From contig NAJO01000028.1 in the NCBI GenBank assembly GCA_002077065.1, forward strand, positions 124,001-188,000: 64,000 nt of DNA. The letters run 5' to 3'. A program made the translations under genes and the position numbers. The DNA is from Cryoendolithus antarcticus. Taxonomy: Eukaryota; Ascomycota; Dothideomycetes; Cladosporiales; Cladosporiaceae. Of this stretch, positions 21,827 through 31,608 are shown piece by piece; the stretch's first letter is position 1; each line of letters opens with the position of its first letter. The notes below the pieces were generated by a model, which was not told the origin of the DNA, ran no database searches, and saw only the letters and a list, made by a program, of their open reading frames with translations.

Positions 21827-24613
21827 ATGGCAGAAGCCGACATCTCAATACCGTCTCCTTCTGTCTTCCTTAGGAAAAGCCCTCCCCCTACTGCATCGGC
21901 GGCACCACCAATAGACGATCAACCTCGTGCACCCAAATTTGCACGCAAGGCTGGCACAGCACCGAAGAAGGCAACGTTCCAGAAGAGTGGGACCAGCACG
22001 ACCGGGGAGGTCAAGCAGAAACAGTCGAAGAGCCGCAATGGTACATATGAATTTCGCTCCACGAGACATTTCAACAATGCCTGCGTGCCGCTGTGGGTCA
22101 TGCCGCGAGTCGTATACTGATGAGTGTCATTCGCAGGTTGCGTAACATGCAAAGCGAAGCGACTGAAGTGCGATGAAGAGAAACCAACGTGCCAGCAATG
22201 CGCGAAACGAAAGGTCGAGTGCGGCGGCTACAGGAAGGACTTCAAATGGCGACCATTCGAAGAGACGAATGTGAAGCTTGTAGTGGATCGACAGAAGCGG
22301 CGTAAGTGGCTACGATGCTGACACCAATATCAGTACCATTTTGTTAACAAGATATGTGTAGCATCACCACCACGCCAGGTGTCAGGTTTGAAGTCGCAGG
22401 ATGCGTCACCGCCACCAGAGCTCGAGGAGGCGGTCGCGTTGCCGATACAGTCTCGACCTGCCCGTCCGAGCCACGCCCGCACCGACTCTGTGGAAGGCAC
22501 CTCAGTCAAACTTGCAGACTTGCATCTGCCCACTGAGCAAGGATCTGGCCCGCCGTCTCAAGATGAGCAGCTTTCTCCTCTCGCCGAAGTCGCAAGAACT
22601 TCCACCCCAGCGAATCGGCCACTATCGCCCTTATCGCTCGAGTCGAAAAGTGTGCCGATATCTGGGATAAGCGCACAGATTGCGCAGGCACGTGAGCAGG
22701 GCACTCTGCCGACCACCCCGAGATCTGGCACACCCGGTCCGTTCGTCGGCGCCTCGCCTACGCTGACCGATCTGCTGCTCCCGTTCACTCCCCGGACTCT
22801 TGGCACTCAAGCGGACTACATTTCCTTTAGCATGCCCGAGGACTTCCAACTCCCATTGTCACCTTTGCTGGGCCAGAATCCGATCTTCGACGACGTCTCC
22901 GATCCGCAAGAGCCATCCGGCGATGCTGTCGCCCTGTCGCGCTCCGCTGAGGAGGTGCAGCTTATATGGCAGAACCGCTACACCACTCCGCCACCCTCTC
23001 GATCGTCTGACACCACGCTCGATACCAGAATCAGAGCATGGGGCGGTGCCGACAGCTACCTTTACGAGCAGCCTTTCCTCCCAGAGGACAGCATGGAGAT
23101 GCTTAGTATTCGTTATGACAGGCTTACGTGTGGCATCCTCTCTGTCATGGACGGGCCTAATGAGAACCCTTGGCGTACTCTCATGTGGCCACTTGCACAA
23201 GACTCACCAGCACTACTGCACGCGCTACTCGCAATGACTGCATTCCACTCTGCGTCTGACGTGCCGTCACTCCGTGTCGTGGGTCACGAACACAAGGATA
23301 AGTCCTTTGTCTACATCCAGGAAGGCATTCGCGACCGGAGCATGACGGATCAGAAGGCGATCGCCACTGCTCTGGCACTCGGTTTCACCGAGTCCTGGGA
23401 CCAACACACGGCCACGGGCAACTCTCACATCAAGGGAGCCCAAGTGCTCGTCAAGCGCACCCTCGCGGAACACCAGACAAACCCTCTCACCGGCGTGGAT
23501 TTAGCTAGACTCAAGTTCCTCGTCAACGCCTGGGTCTACATGGACGTCATCGCCCGCCTCACCTCAGTCGATAGCGACTACTCAAACGACTTCGACAACA
23601 CTTTCCTCTTCTCCTCCGAGCCCCCGGACCTAGTGATGGGCGCTCCTTTCGCTCCCCCGGGCTTCGGCATAGATTTTGGGATCGGCATCGACGCCCGCAT
23701 AGACCCACTAATGGGCTGTTCCAATACCCTCTTCCCGCTCATTGGCCGCGTCGCAAACTTGGTGAAACGCATTCGTCGCTCAACGACAACCTCGCCAAGC
23801 ATCATAGCCATAGCTAACGAGCTTAAATCCGCGCTGGAGATGTGGCAGCCGCCGTCGTTCATCGAGCCACCCGAGGACCCGAATAGTCTAGTTCAGCACT
23901 CGATCCAAACGGCTGAAGCCTACCGTTGGGCTACACTGTTACACCTCCATCGCGCTGTCCCTGAGCTTCCCTCACCCACGGCCGAAGAGCTGTCCCAAAA
24001 GTCCCTTTCATATCTCGCCACCGTCCCACTGACGTCCCGCACCACGGTAGTCCACCTCTACCCGCTCTTCATAGCCGGGTGCGAAGCCGCTGAGCCCGAG
24101 GACCGCGAATTCGTCCGAGGCCGCTGGGCCGCAATATCTGCACGTAAACGCACCGGCGCGGCAGACAAAGCCGCCATCGTGACCGAAGAAGTGTGGCAAA
24201 GGAAAGATGCATATCGCGTGCAGTCACCCAGCTCCCGCAACAGGCTTGTCGAGACTGCGCAGCTGAGCCCGGTACGGAGGCACGGCGAGCCGCTCAAAAG
24301 GACCCGTGGTGGCTTCGAAGAGGCTGATCCAGGCAGGAAAGGCATGGTGTATACGTGGGTTGAGGGCTTTGACGATGAGGGTGGAGGAAGTCCACCGGGG
24401 GGCTTGGGCAGGGTGGCGAAGAACGGCTTCCCGCCACGGCCGAGATACGTGCAGAATATTGGGGGTATGGAGCCGGCGTATACGGTCAGGGGGCACCTTC
24501 ATTGGGTTGGTGTTGTGAGTCTGACTGGTCCTGTTGGCTTCTACGAATGGGAGCATGATGCTGACTCTTCCTTCCAGTGCTGGGATTGGGGATGGGAAAT
24601 CCTGCTGGGTTGA
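21827..24613 (+). CDS. Zn2Cys6 binuclear cluster transcription factor
   Basis: This is a fungal-specific DNA-binding regulator. Exons are 21827-22040, 22137-22301, 22362-24514 and 24578-24613, giving 855 aa. The zinc cluster is completed only by the first splice: G-CVTCKAKRLKCDEEKPTCQQC followed by AKRKVEC, with spacing C-x2-C-x6-C-x6-C-x2-C-x6-C. A basic linker follows (YRKDFKWRPFEE). Residues of about 110-300 are Pro/Ser-rich and probably disordered. From about residue 330 (IRYDRLTCGILSVMDGPNENPWR) the protein has the helical fungal-specific middle homology region. The final 63-bp intron (GTGAGT...TTCCAG) has no stop and is a multiple of three. Removing it gives the plausible ending HWVGV-CWDWGWEILLG, while retaining it adds 21 residues. 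The target genes are unknown, and nothing in the neighbourhood points to a pathway cluster. Confidence 0.88.
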
Positions 24614-25594
24614 GAGAGGAGAATGGGAAGAGAAGAGGGCGAGTACGACATCTCTTATTTGGGTGTGAGTGGCGGTGAAGGCTTACTGACTGAATTTAGT
24701 ACTGCTTGGCCGAATTTCGCGGGTGCTGGGAGATGCGGACACTATTATACGAATGGATCGAGCACGAGAGCGAGAGTGGGGTAGAAATTTGAATGATTGG
24801 GATTGTTGGTGTGTGTGGTTTGACACTTTGGTGCGGGTGTCTTCGAGCGATTTAGCGAGCAAGGCGTTGGTGGGTGGCTGTTGTGCACGCTATGGACCCC
24901 CTTCAGAATTTTCGGCTGTCATTTGGCTTGCTAGATTCTAGGATAGACTGCATTGGGCGGTAGAGGATATGTCTCATAGTGTCTATTACTTTTTTCCTCA
25001 GCGCCACTGTCATGCACACCACGAGTCTCGCTCTACTCCCACTCTACCGGAGAGCGTAGATCGCATGAATGCCGGCTGCTGCCCAGCGATACATGGCTCT
25101 CATCAGCGCATTGATCGATAGTAGACTGTTGCAGTGAGATGCAGCGATACTTCAGCAACTACTTTCTGCCATGAAGCGTCTGCAGACTTACCCATGGGAA
25201 AATTTGATACTCACCGCTGTCGCATGGCTTCCCATAGTTCAGAACGGACTCCCTTGCGCGGTAGAAATTGCTGACATGCATCTACTTCTTCAAAACCCCG
25301 ATCGCTTCTGTGATTGCATCAGCTTGGCTTGTGGAACTATAGTGAAGTGCCAGATTGTCGTATCTGCGAGAGTCCTGAATCCTGAGCCAAGACGTCGACA
25401 ACCAGTTTGCGCTTTTCCTCTGAGATCGAGCGACGAGTTGACAGTTGCAATTGATCCTACAGAAGCACAGAGGCATTCAACTTCCCGGATAGGCGGATGA
25501 AAGTGGTTATGCTGAGTACGCTACATTGTCAAAGGCGATTACGGCGGTATCTGGCGATCACGATTGCTCGCTCAGCTCTACAAGAACAGGATGA
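24614..25594. other. Convergent intergenic region, no gene seen
   Basis: About 980 bp lies between the 3' ends of the Zn2Cys6 gene and chs5. This is long for a convergent region. Short frames (72 and 109 codons) on the plus strand have no family resemblance. Confidence 0.5.
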
Positions 25595-26852
25595 CTACAA
25601 CGCCACGTCGTCGAACTCGCCTTTGCCATCTTCCTCGGCGATCTGCTCGGCCTCAGCATCGGTCGTAACGTCCTTCCCGGCTGCGCCGTTCGCGGACTCG
25701 CTATCAGCACTCCGCTTGCCTTGTCTGATGGCTTTCTCCGTATCGTCGGACTCGTCATCTCGCTCCTCGTCCTCGTCGTCATCCTGCGTCTCAACAGCAG
25801 TAGTCCCGGCAATTGAGTACCCATCCCTAGCCCCGTCCTGCTCCTCATTGCTCCCCTTCCCTTCCGCCTCCTCTTCTTCCTCTTCTTCCTCCTTCATCGG
25901 CACAACCGGCCTCTCAACCTCCGGCCTCTCCCCCCTCGTAGGCCGCTCCGGCGTCGGCGGCGTATGCTCTATACTCGGCGTCGACGCCACTGCCACGCTA
26001 CTCCTCTGCTGCTGCAACTGACTCGTCCCAATCTGCCGTAGCTTCGGGTCCGCATCCAAATAATAACCCCTGACTCCCACTAACCTGCCCTCCCTCTCAC
26101 ACCCTTTCAACCAGTCCGGCACAACAACAGGGACGTTCAACTCCACAGCCTTCTCCCACGCCGCGCCTCTCGGCTCCGTGCAGACGAAATGCGTGGTGTC
26201 GATACGGACAGAGTCAATGAGCTTTACTCCGATGCGGTTCACTGTCTCTGCCAAGGAGTCGCGCAGTTGGCCTGGCATGACACCCGGCGTGACCGTGATA
26301 CCAGTGAGATTCGTCATAGTATGCGTCTTCACAACCAACCTCTCACTACTGTACACCCCCGCGCTCGTCCGCAACACAAGATGAAACGTATACTCCGTAT
26401 CCAGCGCCAGCCCACTAATCTTCGTACTCAGCTTATCCCTTGGGATGGCACCCGCTTTACTCCCATTGCGATAGAGACTCAGACTCCGCAGTTCAGCAGT
26501 AGCCAATTCCAGGGGATCCCATTCGAGGACTACGGAGGTCTGGGTTGCGTTTCGGCAGCGTAAGACAGGGGCTGAGGGGGAGCGAGAGCCGAAGGTTTGC
26601 AGGACCTCGGATTGCAGGGTAGAGAAGTATCGGGCGGCGGCGGTCTCGGCGAGGAGGTTGCGCGAGACGTCTATGTCTACTATGCTGCCGGAGTGGATGT
26701 CGGGGGGAAGGAGGATGGATGGGAACTCGATCTAAGGGGGTTAGCAGAGGGGGTGGAAGGGGAGGGTTGGGGAGGGCTACGAGGCGCTTGTCATCTGTTA
26801 GAAGGACTGCGACGCCGGCGTCGACTTTGCCAACGGTGAGGGAGACGAGCAT
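25595..26852 (-). CDS. chs5: Exomer scaffold subunit Chs5
   Basis: Chs5 is the scaffold of the exomer coat, which sorts chitin synthase and other cargo from the trans-Golgi to the plasma membrane. The start is the ATG at 26852. Exons are 26852-26781 and 26731-25595, with a 49-bp intron, giving 402 aa. The N-terminal dimerisation segment (VSLTVGKVDAGVAVLLTDD) joins after splicing to IEFPSILLPPDIHSGSIVDI. An FN3 domain follows (APVLRCRNATQTSVVLEWDP to RLVVKTH). A BRCT domain comes next (about residues 175-270: TGITVTPGVMPGQLRDSLAE, then THFVCTEPRG and VVVPDWLKGC). The tail is low-complexity and strongly acidic, with an eight-to-ten-residue run of Glu. It is divergent from the GLTP gene with a 310-bp shared promoter region. 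Confidence 0.95.
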
Positions 26853-27162
26853 TGCGTTGATTGTGTGCTGTCAGCTGTGAGAGACAAAGGTTGAGACCAG
26901 ATGGAGCTCCCATGCGCGTTTGCGCGGCGCAACATTTGGCCAACCGTATGCATTGACGTCGGGGTCCTTTGTTCCTGCCCCACTATGATATGAGAGCCAT
27001 TGGCCGTGACCTACGTCTTGTCTTCCAATAACTCACTGCAAAGTCCCTGCCTCTAAGTGCCTCATATCGACGACTCTCTTCAAGCCCTCACAACTCCCGA
27101 GCTTCCTGTCTCCTCTCCGTTCTGACCCTCGACCACAACGACGCACCCCACCTTTCACAGCC
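26853..27162. other. Shared divergent promoter of chs5 and the GLTP gene
   Basis: This is a 310-bp region between two divergent starts. A C/T-rich stretch precedes the GLTP ATG. No gene is present. Confidence 0.6.
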
Positions 27163-27844
27163 ATGGCTGCAGCCTACCCTCCTGGCGGCACCTTCTTCGA
27201 CAACCGCAAGTCCTTCGCCACAATCCCACTTGAACCCTCATCCGATCCCCACATCCCCACCGGCCCCTTTCTCGAGGCAGCCAAGTCGCTCACAGCGCTC
27301 TTTGACGTCTTAGGATCAGCAGCGTTCAAGCCCGTAAAGTCAGACATGAACGGCAACATCAAGAAGATCCGGGATCGGCAATTAGCATCGCCTCTGGAGA
27401 GCGAGACGTTGCAAGGGCTGGTGAAGACCGAGTTAAGGGGAAAGAAGAGTCACACGGCGACAGAAGGGCTGGTGTGGCTTGTACGGTAAGCTAGCTTGCT
27501 CTCTCGAGATTAATGAGGTGGTCGGAGCAATTGCTGACTCCAGAGACAGCGGCCTAGACTTCACAGCTCAGGCATTACGACACAACACCTCCAACCCTTC
27601 GTCCGAGCTTGCGGCATCTTTCCGGGAATCCTACACCCACACGCTCAAACCCCACCACAGCATGTTCGTCAAGCCGATCTTCTCCGCAGCCATGAGCGCC
27701 ACACCCTACCGGAAAGACTTCTACGCTAAGCTCGGAGACGACCAGACGAGAGTGGCAAAGGAATTGGATGACTGGTTGACAGCGCTGGAGAAGAATGTGA
27801 AGGTACTAAATACCTTCCTCGCGAAGCCAGAGGCGAAGTGGTAG
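27163..27844 (+). CDS. Glycolipid transfer protein (HET-C2-like)
   Basis: GLTP-fold proteins carry glycosphingolipids between membranes. The Podospora anserina incompatibility protein HET-C2 belongs to this family. Exons are 27163-27485 and 27544-27844 (58-bp intron), giving 207 aa, the normal length. The fold markers are all present: FLEAAKSLTALFDVLGSAAF, the Asp/Asn pair of the headgroup site in VKSDMNGNIKKI, the Trp in TEGLVWLVR that stacks on the sugar, and the His in HHSMFVKPIFSAAM. RKDFYAKLG follows. The splice completes the Arg codon after WLV, giving WLVRDSGLDF. An intact protein is expected. Whether it has an allorecognition role here is unknown, though a HET-domain gene lies about 4 kb downstream. 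Confidence 0.94.
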
Positions 27845-27894
27845 GATGTATAAATCTATGAACAGCATCTCTATGGGCAGCTGATAACGAAAAA

Positions 27895-29472
27895 TCATGC
27901 CTCTCTATCCCGACCTTCAGCAGCTCGTCGTGTACGCATCACCTTCTCCCGCCGTATGCACCATAAACTCCACGCTACGCCCACAATGCTGCTAGCCAAC
28001 GTAAGCCAGTACGCACTCGCATAGCACTCCCTCCCGAGATCGCAAATCTGCTCTCGGTCCTTGCCATCACCACCCTCATGGATGATGCTATGGCTGTCGA
28101 GTATGCGGCCGTAGGCCAGGTTGTAGATGTTGCCAGTAATGACGGGAGCCATAGTCATGGCACCCCAGTTGATCCCCATACCCGTAGGTCCGAAAGCGTC
28201 CGCGACTAGAGCTGGGAAGACGCCGAAGAGTGCGCCGTAGGCCAGTCCTGTCAGCGCGGAGAGGAGGAACAGGTGGTTTGGATTGCCCAGCGTCAGGCCC
28301 ACGATTTGCGCGGAAGTGAAGATGCCTGCGGAGGTTACTAGCGTCCAGAAGCGACTCGCGTCGTGGTGCACGAGGTAGTCGCTTCCGATTCCACTTCCCA
28401 GTCTGCCTAGAAACGAGAATACTGAGATTATGGCAACGTGCATCAGCTGGCGTTGCTGAATGAACGAGCTCGGTGTTGAGGGGTCCGTGTGATGCCAGAG
28501 CGCTTTGGCGGTGTTGCCGATGTTGTTTATGGTCATGAGGCCGACACCCGAGAGGAGGCCCAGGGTTATGAAGAGGAGGTAGAAGGAGGGGGAGTGCAAG
28601 AGCGCGAGGCCTGTGATGTTTGGGTGGTGGGCGTGGTGGTGCGGAGATGGCTTGGAGGAGAGGGATTCGGTGGGCGTAGAGACTAGGGAGGACGTCTCGG
28701 TCGTTGGATCTAAAGACATCGTCAGATTAGGGCTACTCTAGTAGCATAAGCAAGGAGACCTACCGTCATCGTGTATGAGATGCCTCGCGCTCTCCCCACT
28801 CCGTGAGCGTCTCATCTCATTGCTGTCGCTCCTCTTATAGCTCTCTCGCTCCTCCTCCTCGTGCACCGCACCTTGTGGGAACATCCTCAGAAACACCATC
28901 CCGGTCCCAGTCATGACGAACGTTCCCGTCCCAAGCAGCAACAATAATCCGCTCGTATCATCCGGAAACGCAATCCGACTCACAGCCGTAAACAGAAACG
29001 CACTCAACCCAAATCCACTCAACGGAAACGCCGTAGCAGTCCCTCTATGCCGTGGCCAATTCGTAGCACAAACCTTAATACTCGCACTAAACGCACTGCA
29101 ACTTCCCACTCCAGTCAGAAACCCCATAGCACACAGTCCCACCATCCCATACCCCTCACCCGCAGCATCATAAGCACCCTTCAACAACCAGTAGCCAGTC
29201 CCCAAGCACACAGTGCCGAGCAGCACGCCCCACCGCGGACCGTGGGTGTCTATCAGTATGCCTGAGGGAATCCCCACGGCGTACATGCCGAGGTTTCCCG
29301 CGTTGCCTATGAGGTTTATTTGGGTTGCGGAGAGGGAGAGGGTTGTGGCGAATTGGGGGGACCAGGCGCTGAAGCCGTAATTTGTGCCGCAGGCGAGGGC
29401 TATGAGGGTTGCTGCTATTACTGAGAGGATGCGGGCGTTGCGGTGGGGGGCGGGGGTTGGAGGGAGGGCCAT
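27895..29472 (-). CDS. MFS transporter, nodulin-like/monocarboxylate (Mch1)-like
   Basis: This is a twelve-helix major facilitator carrier. Exons are 29472-28764 and 28709-27895 (54-bp intron), giving 507 aa. The N-terminal half begins ILSVIAATLIALACGTNYGF and contains INLIGNAGNLGMYAVGIPSG and the conserved DTHGPRW loop. This is typical of the fungal Mch1-like group that groups with plant nodulin-like proteins. A hydrophilic Arg/Ser/Glu-rich linker of about 60 residues, where the intron lies, separates the two six-helix bundles. The second half includes LLFITLGLLSGVGLMTINNI and FGPTGMGINWGAMTMAPV. The substrate is not determined, and the family name should not be read as proof of monocarboxylate transport. 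Its 3' end is only 50 bp from the convergent GLTP gene, and it is divergent from tms1. Confidence 0.87.
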
Positions 29473-29759
29473 GGTCTGCGTGGAGAGGCTCGGTAGGACT
29501 TGGCAGGTGGCGGTGGAGGTATTGATTTGATCTTTGGTCTAGGCCAGCTTGGAGTAGTGGCGAGATCCAATGGCTCTCGATAGCGGACGTCTTATCGGTC
29601 GTTGGTGAGATCGCGACGTCCAGCGCAGCGAATTTAGCTTCCTGAGTGATCACTTGAGTTGATGCGAGGAGGTATATGACTCGAGAGAAGCGACCTCGAG
29701 CTCACCGGCGCCAGCGCGATTTGCTATCGAAGTGACAGCCATGATAGGAAGTCCATTGA

Positions 29760-29791
29760 CTGCATGTCGGCATCTCAGTGCCGACATGCAG
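29760..29791. repeat. Perfect 13-bp inverted repeat with 6-nt spacer (CGG-N10-CCG)
   Basis: The left arm ctgcatgtcggca (29760-29772) is the exact reverse complement of the right arm tgccgacatgcag (29779-29791), with spacer tctcag. Within it, CGG and CCG are separated by 10 bp in inverted orientation. This is the half-site geometry used by some Zn2Cys6 dimers such as yeast Put3. It lies 141 bp before the tms1 ATG and 288 bp before the MFS ATG. It could be an operator or, in a transcript, a stable hairpin. Confidence 0.8.
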
Positions 29792-29807
29792 AGATGACGA
29801 TGCAGGG

Positions 29808-29816
29808 TTAGGGTTT
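29808..29816 (+). promoter_or_regulatory. Telobox-like TTAGGGTTT motif
   Basis: TTAGGGTTT sits within agggttagggttt, 116 bp upstream of the tms1 ATG. Similar TTAGGG sites bind Tbf1-type factors in fungal promoters. This is a short match and could be chance. Confidence 0.3.
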
Positions 29817-29931
29817 GCCGATTGCGCCTGCTTATCCTGTGTACCTGCGCCTCTACATCTTCAACATCGCCGCCCGGTGCAAGTCCAGCCTAACTCTCCA
29901 CAATTCCGATCAACCACAGGACACAGCGACG

Positions 29932-31441
29932 ATGGGCGCCCTCCTCTCCCTCCCCCTCCTAGCAATTCCCAGCGTTGGCACCCTCCTCACCTTCGCCGCC
30001 TCCTGCTGCGGCGCCGCAACCTGCAGCGCCGTCTGCAGCGCCTGCGGCAAATGCTCAAACTCCATCGCCACCCGGATCGCCTACGCCCTCATCCTGCTCC
30101 TAAACTCGATCCTCTCCTGGCTCATGCTCACCGACTGGGCGGTCCGAAAACTCCAAGGGATCCTCCTCGACTACGTGACTGTGCAATGCGGCAACGAGGC
30201 GTGCTTCGGTTTCGCGGCCGTGCATCGCGTGAACTTTGCGCTGGGCTTATTTCATGCGATTCTGGCGGTTATGTTGGTGGGGGTAAACAGTAGTAAGGAT
30301 AAGAGAGCTGGGGTGCAGAATGGGTTCTGGGGGCCGAAGATCGTGGCGTGGTTGGGGTTAATTGTTGTCAGCTTCTTGATCCCCAATCGCTTCTTCGAGG
30401 TTTGGGGGAACTACGTGGCGCTTGTTGGGGCAGTGTTGTTCTTGCTTCTTGGACTGGTATTGCTAGTGGATCTGGCACATACATGGGCGGAGTTCTGTAT
30501 CGAGAAGATCGAGGATACCGACTCTGGGCTGTGGCGAGGGTTACTTATTGGAAGTACGCTGTCGATGTACACTGGCAGCATCGCGATGACGGTGCTCATG
30601 TACATCTTCTTCGCGCGGTCGGATTGCAGCATGAACCAGGCAGCGATCTCGGTGAGTCGAAGTTTTGTCTCCATACAACAGTAGCAACACTAACAACGTA
30701 CAGATCAACCTGGCCCTATTGATCGGCATTTCAGTGCTATCAGTCCATCCAAGGATTCAGGAGTCAAACTCGCGCGCTGGACTCGCCCAAGCCGCGACTG
30801 TAGGCATCTACTGCACATATCTCACACTTTCAGCAGTCGCAATGGAGCCAGATGACCAACATTGCAACCCACTGGTCCGCGCGAACGGCACACGAAAGGC
30901 TTCAATCATCATTGGTGCTGTGGTCACATTCGTCGCCTGCGCCTATACCACCACGCGCGCAGCCACGCTAGGCCTCGCACTTGGCAGCAACGGGAGCAGA
31001 GGCTCGTACACGCCAGTCGACGCCGAGGAAGATGGCGGTCATGGTCTGGTATCCACACAGCCGGAGTCTCGCAAGGCGATGCGCGCCGAAGCCTTGCGAC
31101 GAGCAGTCGAGTCTGGAGCTCTACCTGCTTCTGCACTGGATGAGGACTCCGATGACGATGACGACTCGCCGAACAGTAAGAACGATGACGAGAAGAGCCA
31201 TACGCAATATAACTATGCGCTCTTCCACATCATCTTCATGCTTGCGACCGCATGGATCGCGACATTGCTCACGCAGAATATCGGCTCTGACAAGGGACGG
31301 TATGAGCACGATGACTTTGTGCCTGTTGGACGGACTTACTGGGCAAGCTGGGTCAAGATTGTGAGCGCTTGGGTTTGTTACGCGATGTTTGGCTGGACGC
31401 TGGCCGCGCCGGTCATATTGCCGGATCGTTTCGAGTATTAG
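29932..31441 (+). CDS. tms1: Serine incorporator (SERINC/Tms1)
   Basis: SERINC/Tms1 proteins are multi-pass membrane proteins linked to serine-derived lipids and vacuolar/endosomal membranes. Their biochemical activity is still debated. Exons are 29932-30651 and 30704-31441 (52-bp intron), giving 485 aa. The ATG at 29932 is chosen because the family start MGALLSLPLLAIPSVGTLLT begins there. The frame has an earlier possible start that would add a non-conserved leader. The Cys-rich stretch SCCGAATCSAVCSACGKC follows, then about ten hydrophobic segments with family blocks such as ACFGFAAVHRVNFALGLFH and AGLAQAATVGIYCTYLTLSA. An acidic loop (EDSDDDDDS) precedes the last two helices. The Tms1 core around YNYALFHIIFMLATAWIATL is intact. 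Confidence 0.93.
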
Positions 31442-31608
31442 TATGCTGTATTGATATTTATGCATGTACGCAGACAGTTCTTCGTTGCTCTCAACCTGAC
31501 GACGTCTCATTCCGAACCACATCTACCCAGGGCAAATTGACGGCTTGCCGTCTAAGGCATAGATGCAACTTACCTTGATCACGTGCTCAGGTCTCTGGCT
31601 TGAGAATG

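Larger units (their letters stand above)
29473..29931. other. Divergent promoter region of the MFS and tms1 genes
   Basis: This 459-bp region contains a perfect 13-bp inverted repeat at 29760-29791 and a telobox-like motif at 29808-29816, both described separately. No gene is present. Confidence 0.65.
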
